DNA of 51,756 nt, from assembly GCA_012026835.1 (NCBI GenBank), contig VEPN01000019.1, forward strand, positions 1 to 51,756. Direction: 5' to 3'. Positions 8,679 to 17,340 of the stretch are shown piece by piece (positions within the stretch are counted from its first letter, which is position 1; each line of letters begins with the position of its first letter). A program made the translations under genes and the position numbers. This stretch comes from Candidatus Methanoperedens sp. GTDB taxonomy: Archaea; Halobacteriota; Methanosarcinia; Methanosarcinales; Methanoperedenaceae. Under the pieces are notes generated by a model. It was not told where the DNA came from. It made no database searches and saw nothing but the letters and a program-made list of their open reading frames with translations.

Positions 8679-9479
8679 CTATGCTTTCCCGAATTTCACA
8701 ACAACCGGCCACATACGGGCATCCCTGTAATGAACTTCGATGAACATATCAAAAGCCTCACTCAGCACTTTTCCTGTCAGTACATCTTCTTTTAGGCCGC
8801 AGGCCATGATCCTTCCCTGCCGCAGCGCCAGTACGTGTGTTATCCCGGGAATGATTTCCTCTATGTGATGTGTGATATATATCAGGGTCGGGCCACCCGG
8901 CGACTGGCTCATTTCCTGCACAGTATCCAGAAGTTCCTCCCTTGCCCCAATGTCAAGCCCTGAGCAAGGCTCATCAAGCACAAGCAATTTTGGCCGCGGC
9001 ATCAGTGCCCTTGCAATGATGGTTTTTTGCTGTTCGCCTGTTGAAAGTTTGCTAAATGGTTTATCCTGAATTTCAGATAATCCAAAGAAATCAAGCAATT
9101 CACCCGCACGTCTGTAATCCTCAGAAGAAGGTTTTTCATACAGGCCGATACTTGCGAATTTCCCTGAAAGCACAATATCCATTACAGGTTCCCAGTTGTG
9201 TATCATCTCCCGTATCTGGCTGCTGCACTCACCTATGGATAGCCTGAGTTCCCGAAGGTCGATTGAGCCGAACTTTTCTCCTAACACTTCTGCTGTCCCT
9301 TGCGAGGGCCAGTGATAGCCGCTGATGATGCTTATCAGGCTCGTTTTCCCGGAACCGTTCGGCCCGATTACTGCCCAGTGTTCACCTGAATTGATGGCCA
9401 GGGAAATGCTGTCAAGGATAGTTTTCTTGTTCCTGATAAAAGAGATATTTCTCAGGCAGACCACGGGATTTGAGGACAT
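8679..9479 (-). CDS. ABC transporter ATP-binding protein, ModF/YlmA-like, no permease
   Basis: A 266-residue single ATPase domain: Walker A GPNGSGKT (residues 39-46), signature LSTGEQQ, Walker B LLVLDEPCSGLD and H-loop ITHHIEE. The ISGYHWPSQGTAEVLGEKFG segment resembles the stand-alone ModF/YlmA group. No permease or binding protein is adjacent, so it either works with a distant transporter or is a soluble ATPase. It is transcribed toward truD, with 32 bases between stops. It ends just after the MacB-type operon but is separated from it by about 50 bases. Confidence 0.88.
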   Translation of the reverse strand: MSSNPVVCLRNISFIRNKKTILDSISLAINSGEHWAVIGPNGSGKTSLISIISGYHWPSQGTAEVLGEKFGSIDLRELRLSIGECSSQIREMIHNWEPVMDIVLSGKFASIGLYEKPSSEDYRRAGELLDFFGLSEIQDKPFSKLSTGEQQKTIIARALMPRPKLLVLDEPCSGLDIGAREELLDTVQEMSQSPGGPTLIYITHHIEEIIPGITHVLALRQGRIMACGLKEDVLTGKVLSEAFDMFIEVHYRDARMWPVVVKFGKA

Positions 9480-9529
9480 GGTGCTATCATATGTGCGAAG
9501 AGCTATAATTTTTTCTTATGGGATAGAAC

Positions 9530-10780
9530 CTACTGCTCAAACCGCAGTGCATCAACAGGGTTCATTTTAGCTGCCGTCCGTGCTGGCACGACGCCTGAGA
9601 TTATCCCCACGAATACGGAAAACGCAAGTGCAAAGATCAGAAGCTGCGGCGTGACAACTGCGTTCATTGTTCCACCCGGTCCTATTGTCCGCAGGCCCAC
9701 AACAGATATCAGGAAAGATACAAGTATTCCGAAAATTATCCCGATAACTCCCCCGGCAAATCCGAATAATCCTGACTCCATAAGGAAAAGTTCCATCACT
9801 TCGTTATCAGTAGCTCCAAGAGCTTTGAGTAATCCTATCTGCCTTGTTCGTTCCATGACAGACATGAACATTGTATTTGCTATGCCTACCGCACCCACAA
9901 GAAGCGAGACCGCTGCAATCGCTGCCAGGAAAAGCGATATGGTCTGGACAACACCTGTTATCTGCTGCTGTATTACTGCGAATTCAGTGACCGTAAAATC
10001 CCTTGTTCTTGGATTTACATGCCTGGCAGGCATAAGTTTTGTTACAATATCTGAAGCCACCTGGTTTGCCAGTTCAGGGTTCGCTACCTTTACCATGATC
10101 GAAGTAAATGTGTTCCTGGGTACATTTGACGTTATAACATCCCGTGCATAATCTGCCGGCATAAACACTGCGTTATCACCCCCTCCTCCAAAACCACCTC
10201 CTGATTGCACGAAGATTCCCACGACCTTGAAAGTCTTGTTTCCGATGGTAACTGGCCTGTTCAGGGTTATCGGCTGTAGAAAAGTTTCATGGGCCAGAGA
10301 ATAGCCAATGACTACGGCGTTGGAATCACCCGGCTGAAGGTATCTGCCGGTTTCAAGTTGCGTTGTAACCATCGATCTCCAGACTACTGGATCAACGCCA
10401 CTTATTGATACCGTGGTCTTCTCAGTACCCAGTATCATATCCGATCTTCCCGAAACCATGCCATTTACATAGAGCACTCCTGGTACCTGTTTAATCACAT
10501 TCAGGTCCTTATCAGTGAGGTTGATACTGGCACTGCCTGCCGACCCCCCGCCAAAGCCGCCACCACCAAATGCCCGTGAAAAACCCGGAGTGACTGTTAT
10601 CAGGTCTGCGCCGAGACTGCCAAGTCGTGACTGAACGCTTTCTTGCATGCCCTGCCCTATGGAAATTATAGCTACAACTGCGGCCACTCCTATTACGATG
10701 CCGATGATAGTGAGCCAGCTTCGCATCCTGCTTTTCTTAACGTGGCTCAGGGACAGCTTGAAGATATCAAAAGCCTTCAT
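9530..10780 (-). CDS. MacB/FtsX-type ABC transporter permease
   Basis: A 416-residue protein with the MacB layout: one N-terminal transmembrane helix (LTIIGIVIGVAAVVAIISIG), a large periplasm-facing domain of ~220 residues with Gly-rich loops, then three C-terminal helices, the first containing VGAVGIANTMFMSVMERTRQIGLLKALGA, a strongly conserved FtsX/MacB signature. Family members move lipids, peptides or envelope components mechanically rather than across a channel. Its ATG overlaps the stop of the exported-adaptor gene by four bases. It is the last gene of a three-gene operon with the ATPase at 11988-12665. Confidence 0.92.
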   Translation of the reverse strand: MKAFDIFKLSLSHVKKSRMRSWLTIIGIVIGVAAVVAIISIGQGMQESVQSRLGSLGADLITVTPGFSRAFGGGGFGGGSAGSASINLTDKDLNVIKQVPGVLYVNGMVSGRSDMILGTEKTTVSISGVDPVVWRSMVTTQLETGRYLQPGDSNAVVIGYSLAHETFLQPITLNRPVTIGNKTFKVVGIFVQSGGGFGGGGDNAVFMPADYARDVITSNVPRNTFTSIMVKVANPELANQVASDIVTKLMPARHVNPRTRDFTVTEFAVIQQQITGVVQTISLFLAAIAAVSLLVGAVGIANTMFMSVMERTRQIGLLKALGATDNEVMELFLMESGLFGFAGGVIGIIFGILVSFLISVVGLRTIGPGGTMNAVVTPQLLIFALAFSVFVGIISGVVPARTAAKMNPVDALRFEQ

Positions 10781-11991
10781 ATACTTCCTTTTCGTTTCTG
10801 GAAATAGGCAATTATTCTCTTTCGCTGCCAGAATATCACAAGTAGAATAGCTATCGGAAGAAGCCAGATTGTATAATTTGTATTTCCTGCTCTCCCCGCC
10901 CCTGTACGCGCTTCTGTCGAGGATAAAACTACTACAAGAGACTTTGTAATCTTGTTTCTCATTCCGCTTGTGTCGGTGTATTGTATCTCCACATCAAGGT
11001 CATTGCCGCCACCGGGCGTTTTTTCAATCTGGAATATTGCGGATGTATAATCTCCCGGATTCAGATTCCCGAGCACTGAAGAGCTGCTCCCGGTCGATGA
11101 GAAATTCTTCTGGCGTGGAATACTGACAGTCACGGCGCTGGCCGGATTTACCCCGACATTTGCAACGTTGAGCGAAAAAGAACCCAGGGTCTCCTGATAG
11201 CTTATCTCAAAATCAGTAGTGCCTGCAACAACCACTCCAACATAATCATCTGATGAATAATTATTCAGGCCGGTAATTTTTAAGGGCAGATTATACACAC
11301 CCGGATGCGCCGCAATATCTACAGCCAGGTCAAATGTGATACTTGCTTCATCGCCTGCATCAAGGTTGCCGAGAAAAAATTGAGTCCCCCCTCCCAGAAT
11401 CGAAAATACTGAATTTACATTTGTACCAGCGAGGTTTATTTCTGCTACAGCGTTCTGTACTGTGCCTGTGCCTGCATTTTTAAATTTTAGCGTTTCTTTA
11501 TTAATGCTCATAGGCGCTACGATACCGAGAGTTGAATTGGCCAGAACTAACCTGGGCTTCCCTTTAATGGTTAATATCTGGTCATCAAGCTTGGTCGTTT
11601 GTGGAGTTGGGGAAGTAGAACCGCCGGTATCCTGGCCTTTGTAAGTGATATAAACATTGAAATAATAATCTCCTTCTACTGCGTCGGGATTTATATGGAT
11701 CCTGAACTTTGCTGTTCTCTGTTCGCCCCAGTCGTTTATAGTTCCCAGCGAGTATACGTCGTCAAGGACAGTCACAGCCCTGATTGAAGCATTATCCTTG
11801 GGCACAAGCCTGACTGATATATCTTCCATGAACAATCCAAATCCTGTATTCTTAATAGGTACATAGACATAGGTCGTATCTCCTGGATATACCGGCGCGC
11901 TTTCGGTAACAAGATAATTAGAGGCCGCGGAGGCAGCCTGTACAATCATTAATGTCGATACGATTATCAAAATTACTATGGATTTATTCAT
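10777..11991 (-). CDS. Exported membrane-anchored COG1361-like protein of the ABC operon
   Basis: A 404-residue protein with an N-terminal signal peptide (SIVILIIVSTLMIVQAASA), several CARDB/NEW3-type beta-sandwich repeats (for example YPGDTTYVYVPIKNTG) and a C-terminal anchor (TIWLLPIAILLVIFW) with a basic tail. COG1361-type S-layer-like proteins are often encoded with MacB-like permeases in archaea. It overlaps the ATPase stop and the permease start by four bases each (ATGA). The close coupling suggests an extracytoplasmic adaptor or substrate receptor of the transporter, analogous in position to MacA. This role is inferred. Confidence 0.85.
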   Translation of the reverse strand: MNKSIVILIIVSTLMIVQAASAASNYLVTESAPVYPGDTTYVYVPIKNTGFGLFMEDISVRLVPKDNASIRAVTVLDDVYSLGTINDWGEQRTAKFRIHINPDAVEGDYYFNVYITYKGQDTGGSTSPTPQTTKLDDQILTIKGKPRLVLANSTLGIVAPMSINKETLKFKNAGTGTVQNAVAEINLAGTNVNSVFSILGGGTQFFLGNLDAGDEASITFDLAVDIAAHPGVYNLPLKITGLNNYSSDDYVGVVVAGTTDFEISYQETLGSFSLNVANVGVNPASAVTVSIPRQKNFSSTGSSSSVLGNLNPGDYTSAIFQIEKTPGGGNDLDVEIQYTDTSGMRNKITKSLVVVLSSTEARTGAGRAGNTNYTIWLLPIAILLVIFWQRKRIIAYFQKRKGSI

Positions 11992-12665
11992 GTTTCACCT
12001 ACTATTTTTCCATCAAGCATTTTTACAATTCTACCTGCATATCCTGCAATTCTGGGGTCATGCGTTATCATAACTATAGTCAACCCTTCACTGTTCAAAC
12101 GTTTAAAAACATCCATTACTTCGCCTCCTGATTTTGTGTCCAGGTTCCCTGTTGGCTCGTCTGCCAGGAGAATAGAAGGGCCGGTGGATAACGCCCTGGC
12201 TACTGCCACTCTCTGCTGCTGCCCGCCTGATAACTGGGCCGGGAAATGAGCCCCCCGTTCAGCCAACCCAACGGTAGCCAGAAGTTTTTTTGAGGTATTT
12301 TCTACTTCTTTTTCAGGGATTTCATGAATCCTCATCGGCAGCTGGATATTCTCAAGAGCTGTCAGGGTAGGATACAGGTTAAAAGTCTGGAATATGAACC
12401 CGATCTTTTTACCTCTTACCCGCGCCAGTTCATCACGTTTGAATTCTGATATATCTTTGCCTTCAAGCAAGACCTTTCCCCGCGTGGGCATATCAAGACA
12501 GCCTATCATATTTAACATGGTTGATTTTCCGCATCCGCTGGGTCCTGTTATGGCTACGAACTCATTTATCCTGATCTTTAAATCCACCCCTGAAAGCGCA
12601 GGTACTTCAACGTCACCCATACGATAAATTTTCCAGACGTCCTGCAATTCCATTATTGTTTCCAT
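11988..12665 (-). CDS. LolD/MacB-type ABC transporter ATP-binding protein
   Basis: A 225-residue ATPase with Walker A GPSGCGKST, signature LSGGQQQRVA, Walker B ILLADEPTGNLD and switch ITHDP. It has the EFVAITGPSGCGKSTMLNMIGCLD block of the LolD/MacB/FtsE group. It is the first gene of the operon, with GGGAT ahead of ATG 12665. The downstream adaptor and permease genes overlap it in series, so all three are probably translated together. It powers the permease at 9530-10780. Confidence 0.93.
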   Translation of the reverse strand: METIMELQDVWKIYRMGDVEVPALSGVDLKIRINEFVAITGPSGCGKSTMLNMIGCLDMPTRGKVLLEGKDISEFKRDELARVRGKKIGFIFQTFNLYPTLTALENIQLPMRIHEIPEKEVENTSKKLLATVGLAERGAHFPAQLSGGQQQRVAVARALSTGPSILLADEPTGNLDTKSGGEVMDVFKRLNSEGLTIVMITHDPRIAGYAGRIVKMLDGKIVGET

Positions 12666-12755
12666 TTTTTATCCCGACAATAAAATTAAAACTGATATTC
12701 CCAACATTTTAAATTTTGAATCTAATCCCCTTTATATATTCTTTAATCCAAGAAC

Positions 12756-13667
12756 CTATGTGGCATACTTCAGGACATCATCGATATTGTCAACGTATTC
12801 GATTTTTATCCCGACATTCGCTTCTACATATTGCCTGGCATCAATTGTTTCAGGCACCTGCTGTATTATAGTCATACCGGCTATATTTCTCCTTGTCTCC
12901 TTGTACTGCACAAGTTCATTATTTTCCCTTGATAGAAGAAACAGGGTCTTTCCGCCCTCCTTTGCAGCCTTTGCTTTTTCTATGACCCCTCCAATTGCTC
13001 CCACATGACCGTACTGGTCTATTGTGCCTGTCAATGTCACATCATTTTTTACTTCTTTCTTTTCAAGTGCTGATATTACAAGCAGGGTCATCAGTGCGCC
13101 AGCACTTGGGCCATCTACCGAGGGGAGCTCTTTCTGCGATTCTATACTGAAAATCACATCGCTGCCTGAAAGTTGCATTCCGGTCTTATTCTGGGCCACA
13201 TAGACAGCCGTGTTTGCAGTATCCTGGAACACAGTACCCATGAGCGGTTTTGTCTGTACAAGCACCCTGCCTTCTCCCGGCCTTATCTCCACAGACATAT
13301 TAATCAGGGAACCTTCTTCAACGACCTGCTGCCTCACAAACGGATAATCCTGGATATATTCAATTCTCTGCATAACTGCTGGTGCCTGGAGCGCTGCGAA
13401 TCCCTGGATGTTTGTTGGAGTATTGTTCAGGTTTCTCTCAAGATATGCTACTCTTTGCCTGTAGATTTCAAGCTGGGAAATGTAGTTTCGTTCAGAGACA
13501 TTATCCTGGTTCACCTGCATACTCAGGTCTGCATTCGCTTTTTCAAGATAATTTGTCCTGTTCTCAAGTTCCTGAAGATCCTTTTGCGCGGGCTGGGCTA
13601 AGAACAGGAAGTAAATGTTACCTAAAATCGAGATTATGAGTAAAACTGCCAGAATTTTACTTTTCAT
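12756..13667 (-). CDS. Membrane-anchored Lon-like (S16) protease with coiled coil
   Basis: A 303-residue protein. It has an N-terminal signal anchor (ILAVLLIISILGNIYFLFLA), a coiled coil at about residues 28-80, then a Lon-type proteolytic domain. The catalytic Ser is S188 in VDGPSAG and the catalytic Lys is K231 in GAIGGVIEK; the 43-residue spacing equals that of Lon S679/K722 in E. coli. There is no AAA+ domain, so it must act without ATP-driven unfolding, probably outside the membrane. It may serve in maturation or quality control of the exported proteins nearby. It is one of three such proteases in the window. Confidence 0.88.
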   Translation of the reverse strand: MKSKILAVLLIISILGNIYFLFLAQPAQKDLQELENRTNYLEKANADLSMQVNQDNVSERNYISQLEIYRQRVAYLERNLNNTPTNIQGFAALQAPAVMQRIEYIQDYPFVRQQVVEEGSLINMSVEIRPGEGRVLVQTKPLMGTVFQDTANTAVYVAQNKTGMQLSGSDVIFSIESQKELPSVDGPSAGALMTLLVISALEKKEVKNDVTLTGTIDQYGHVGAIGGVIEKAKAAKEGGKTLFLLSRENNELVQYKETRRNIAGMTIIQQVPETIDARQYVEANVGIKIEYVDNIDDVLKYAT

Positions 13668-13780
13668 GACAAATTAGTTTTCTTACCGTTTCTAAATAAA
13701 TGTTTGGATTGGATTGCTGTGTTGAATAGGATTGGTTTCGTTCGTTATCTCTACAATGCAAAATGAAAATAAAACATAAA

Positions 13781-13790
13781 ACTTATATAT
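13781..13790 (+). promoter_or_regulatory. TATA box of the lipoprotein/M6 protease operon
   Basis: ACTTATATAT lies in the 282-base divergent spacer between the S16 protease and the lipoprotein gene. Start of transcription is expected near 13812, leaving a long leader of about 135 bases before ATG 13950. The leader holds a 9-codon frame (starting ATG 13821) whose role, if any, is unknown. Confidence 0.4.
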
Positions 13791-13949
13791 TATCGTGTGA
13801 TAGTGAGAACCATTAGATACATGAGCATGTCAATACACATCCGTTATTAGGCATTGTGGGAGAGGTATCGGATAGCGGTTGTGGAGACTCATGAATGAAA
13901 ACATGAAAAGAAATTGATATTTCATCATTGGATGGGGGTTTAGAAATTT

Positions 13950-14423
13950 ATGCTGAAGAAATTAGCAACGCTGTACGGAAAAAGGAATGTATTGATTTTC
14001 GGGAATGTTTTTCTAATATTAATGGTCACCATATTAACGGGTTGCATCTCAAAGTTGGAAGCGACTACAAAGAATGAAACATCAGATACGAATCCTCAGA
14101 TAAATGTTCCCTCTGCGCCCAGGCAGATTTATATCAGAGCCGGGCAGGCTGAACAATTCACCTACCGTGGTCATAACATCACAATTAATTACACTTCAGC
14201 TTATCCTATCCAGACATTGAAAGTCAGTGTCGACGGGACTGATAAAAAAATCCAAAAGGAAACAACAGGCAGCCCGCGCGGGATTTATTGGAAAGACAGG
14301 GGCCTTGATTTTACAATTAAGCCGGTCTCATGGGAAGTGAGGGATGGCCAGAGAGTCCCTTTATACGAAAAAACCTGGAATACCACCGAACTTTATTTTG
14401 AAGTGTCAGAAGGAGTGAGATAA
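13950..14423 (+). CDS. Small putative lipoprotein upstream of the M6 protease
   Basis: A 157-residue protein with a hydrophobic segment ending in a lipobox-like LTGC (Cys32), so it is probably lipid-anchored outside. The remainder is beta-rich with aromatic residues and no recognised domain (RAGQAEQFTYRGHNITINYTS). Its stop at 14421-14423 is immediately followed by the ATG of the M6 protease, so the two are co-transcribed and probably translationally coupled. It could be an inhibitor, chaperone or docking partner of the protease; that is inference from position only. Confidence 0.75.
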   Translation: MLKKLATLYGKRNVLIFGNVFLILMVTILTGCISKLEATTKNETSDTNPQINVPSAPRQIYIRAGQAEQFTYRGHNITINYTSAYPIQTLKVSVDGTDKKIQKETTGSPRGIYWKDRGLDFTIKPVSWEVRDGQRVPLYEKTWNTTELYFEVSEGVR

Positions 14424-16451
14424 ATGAGTGTGAAAACACGCACTCTGGCCTTTCTGATTTTACTGGTGACGGTCTCAGGAACTGCTCTGGGAGTTCCTGC
14501 AAATCCTGCTCCATTTATCCTGACCCAGCCGGATAATACTTCTTTTCAGGCTGTGCAGGTCGGAGATGAAAGGGGAACGCATATTGAAACTCTTGATGGT
14601 TATACCATAATAAAAGATAAGATCGATGCATGGAAATACGCCAGAAATGATGAAACCGAAGAACTCGTGCCGACCGATAGTAAAGTTGGAGAAATAAAAC
14701 CTGGATTTCTGGGGCTCAAGAAGCATTTGAAGAAAGCGACTGCTGCAACTGGATCGAGTTCTATGAAAAGTTCACCTGCAGTGAGCAAAGATTTTGCAGC
14801 ATCAAATACTTTAAAACCTGCGCCCGCTGTTGGCACAAAGAAACCACTGGTCATACTAATCAATTTTACGGACACACTTCAAAATTCCACTCATAGCCCT
14901 GCTTACTTCGATAATTTACTTTTTAACTCCTCTCAAGATGCCAGAAGCCTGAATAGTTATTACAAAGAGGTTTCATATGGAAAAATGAATATAAATGGGA
15001 CCATCGCCGGGTCAAAATGGTACAGCAGTTCTTATGATATGGCTTACTATGGTAAGGATTTAAATGGCCGCATCGATAATGATGCAAGTTATGGACTCAT
15101 TTGTGAGGCTGTAAGTCTTGCAAGCGCAGATACCGATTACTCACAATATGACAGTAATGGGGACGGATACATTGATAGCATATTAGTTATTCATGCAGGC
15201 AATGGCCAGGAATCTTCAAATAATGGTGATGATATATGGTCAGTGTACTGGCCAGGTGACCTGTGCGGCACTTCGACTTTTAACGGGATGAAAGTAAATA
15301 ATGGAATCGTAGCAGCCGAGAGTTCTCCTCTTGGCATTTTTGCTCATGAGTTTGGTCATAATCTCGGGCTTCCTGATTTATATGATAGTAGTGGCGGCTC
15401 CTATGGGGTAGGATACTGGGATATTATGGGATTTGGAGGATGGTTAGACGGCGGCAATACGCCCGGGCATCTCTCGGCATGGAGCAAATACTTCCTGGGG
15501 TGGGTAAATCCTATAAAGGTTAAAACTACTCTCTTAAATAAACAAATAGACCAGAGCGAAAGAAAAGATAATATCTATAAGCTTCTGGATAATCCGGGTG
15601 ATAGTCCCGGTAACCTGGATTGGGACGCAAAAGGAAACGGAAAGGGAGAATATTTCCTGATTGAGAACCGTAGAAAAACAGGTTATGATGCATACCTGCC
15701 AGGAGAAGGCCTCCTGATATGGCATATAAACCAGTCAGCACCGGATAATAACGATAAAAACTATAAGCTTGTGGATTTAGAGGAGGCGGACGGAAAAGAT
15801 GGCCTGGATAATAAAATAGATAGTGGAGATGCATTTGACCCGTGGAGTAACTCGGCTTCAGGATTTTTTGAATTCTCAACACCCAACTCAAATCTCTATG
15901 ACAACAGCCCAAGCGGCATCGGGTTAACGGATATCAGCGCTTCGTCTGCCAGCATGACTGCCAATCTGATAGTCGGGTGGCCACCACCCATGATATCAAT
16001 CGTTTCTCCAAATAACGGTCAGGTAATCTCGACCCGATCCATTGTGATCAAAGGTACTGCTTCAGATAGCGCTGCGGTTAGCAAGGTGGAAGTAAAAATC
16101 GGAGCCGGGGCATGGCAAACCGCATCAGGTAATACTTCGTGGACAAGCCCGGTAACATTATCAGCAGGCTGGAATACGATATATGCAAGAGCGAAGGATA
16201 GTTCAGGAAATTCCAATGAAACGTTTGTAACTGTTAACTATACCTCTTCACAAATCGGGACACCAAATTCCCCTGATGGTAATGATAATGGTAGTAGTGG
16301 AGGTGGCTGGCCAATAGGGAAAAATCTTAAGAATATAAAAATAAGAGAAAAATCTTATATACACAATTATAAAGATAAAATCATATCACGCTTTGCCAAC
16401 ATAACAGGCAACATCAGCGCCGGGGAACTGAAGGAAAGATACCGCAGATAA
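14424..16451 (+). CDS. Secreted M6-family metalloprotease with Ig-like domain
   Basis: A 675-residue protein with a signal peptide (LAFLILLVTVSGTALG). The zinc site is HEFGHNLGLPD, residues 308-318 (H308, E309, H312, D318), the HExxHxxGxxD form of immune-inhibitor-A/M6 peptidases. A DSNGDGYID calcium-type loop lies near residue 242. The propeptide-like first ~130 residues are followed by the catalytic domain. An Ig-like domain (about 519-610, ISIVSPNNGQVIS...) comes next, then a Gly/Ser spacer and a basic C-terminal tail. It is extracellular, probably degrading proteins or processing surface proteins. Confidence 0.92.
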   Translation: MSVKTRTLAFLILLVTVSGTALGVPANPAPFILTQPDNTSFQAVQVGDERGTHIETLDGYTIIKDKIDAWKYARNDETEELVPTDSKVGEIKPGFLGLKKHLKKATAATGSSSMKSSPAVSKDFAASNTLKPAPAVGTKKPLVILINFTDTLQNSTHSPAYFDNLLFNSSQDARSLNSYYKEVSYGKMNINGTIAGSKWYSSSYDMAYYGKDLNGRIDNDASYGLICEAVSLASADTDYSQYDSNGDGYIDSILVIHAGNGQESSNNGDDIWSVYWPGDLCGTSTFNGMKVNNGIVAAESSPLGIFAHEFGHNLGLPDLYDSSGGSYGVGYWDIMGFGGWLDGGNTPGHLSAWSKYFLGWVNPIKVKTTLLNKQIDQSERKDNIYKLLDNPGDSPGNLDWDAKGNGKGEYFLIENRRKTGYDAYLPGEGLLIWHINQSAPDNNDKNYKLVDLEEADGKDGLDNKIDSGDAFDPWSNSASGFFEFSTPNSNLYDNSPSGIGLTDISASSASMTANLIVGWPPPMISIVSPNNGQVISTRSIVIKGTASDSAAVSKVEVKIGAGAWQTASGNTSWTSPVTLSAGWNTIYARAKDSSGNSNETFVTVNYTSSQIGTPNSPDGNDNGSSGGGWPIGKNLKNIKIREKSYIHNYKDKIISRFANITGNISAGELKERYRR

Positions 16452-16575
16452 TTCACGTTAGCAAACCTTGTGATATTGTAACAACTGCTGATAGCGCCAG
16501 AAGTAAGACAACCGCAGCTTTCCCATTCATATATCATATCTTGTCTTTCTACTTCTTAATTAAAAAAAAGACGGA

Positions 16576-16962
16576 TCATTTACTGTGCCTCCTCAGGAGT
16601 GCCCATGAAAATAATCCGATCAGAGAGACTACAAACCCGAATCCCGGAGTCCCCCTGGTTTCTGCCGCCGTTACTGTGGCAACCGGGGTAATTGGGGTAA
16701 CTGCCGGTGTTTCGGATGGTGCCCCTATAGCTCTCAGTGCTGCACTTGGGTCTGTAGCATAGCTGGATTGGTTCATAAATAACGTTCCGTAAGAAGTAAG
16801 CGGTCCGCCGCCTGAGGCCCTGATATGGCAGGTACCGCATGAACCATCGCCATACACTGCGCTGAGATTTGTAAGATACTGGGGTTGTGCAAATGACCCC
16901 GGTATTCCTGTAAGGATCACAAATGCTGCCAGAAGCAATATCACTGTTGTTATTTTATTCAT
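16576..16962 (-). CDS. Exported mono-haem c-type protein with PGF-CTERM-like tail
   Basis: A 128-residue protein with a signal peptide (TVILLLAAFVILTGIPGSFA), one haem c site CGTCH (residues 42-46) and a Pro/Thr-rich linker. The C-terminus is TPGFGF followed by a hydrophobic helix and LLRRHSK. That is the layout of PGF-CTERM sorting signals, which archaeosortase A removes and replaces with a lipid anchor. The protein is therefore likely a surface-tethered electron carrier or haem sensor. It is convergent with the M6 protease gene. GAGGGAT precedes the ATG. The haem is inferred from the motif. Confidence 0.82.
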   Translation of the reverse strand: MNKITTVILLLAAFVILTGIPGSFAQPQYLTNLSAVYGDGSCGTCHIRASGGGPLTSYGTLFMNQSSYATDPSAALRAIGAPSETPAVTPITPVATVTAAETRGTPGFGFVVSLIGLFSWALLRRHSK

Positions 16963-17340
16963 ATTTTATATCCCTCTTTCTCTGCCATCTTCCATGTCCC
17001 ACCGGGCGATGTTATCAACACTTTGTATCCGATACCTTACATGTTCTATCGGTTGAAACCATTTCACCTTTATATTTTGATATTTGACAGCCAGATATTT
17101 CCCACAGATGCCGGAGTGAAGATTCCCGTCCGCACCACGGGGAAGACTGTAAGTACATCCCCGGCAAGAATCTGATTATCATAATATATTATGCTGAGAG
17201 CATATGCCTGGCATGCGAACCTGAGATGTGCTATCATCTTTATTTATGTGTGTACATCATTTAATTCTTTTGCTATTTCTTCAAGGCTGATAACATAGCT
17301 TTTAAGTATTTATCTTATAATGTATATTTGTGAAATTCAG
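16963..17340. other. Intergenic region with a doubtful 55-codon frame
   Basis: This contains the promoter of the mono-haem gene (minus) and of the S16 protease (plus; TTTAAGTATTTATC just before 17320). A minus-strand frame at 17070-17237 starts with ATG and reads like an exported-protein fragment (YYDNQILAGDVLTVFPVV). It has no convincing ribosome site, so it may be a remnant of a decayed surface-protein gene. Nothing else is recognisable. Confidence 0.35.

Noticed and set aside
17070-17237. A 55-codon minus-strand frame upstream of the S16 protease
   Set aside because: It reads somewhat like an exported beta-sandwich fragment but lacks a ribosome site and signal peptide; it is noted only within the intergenic entry.
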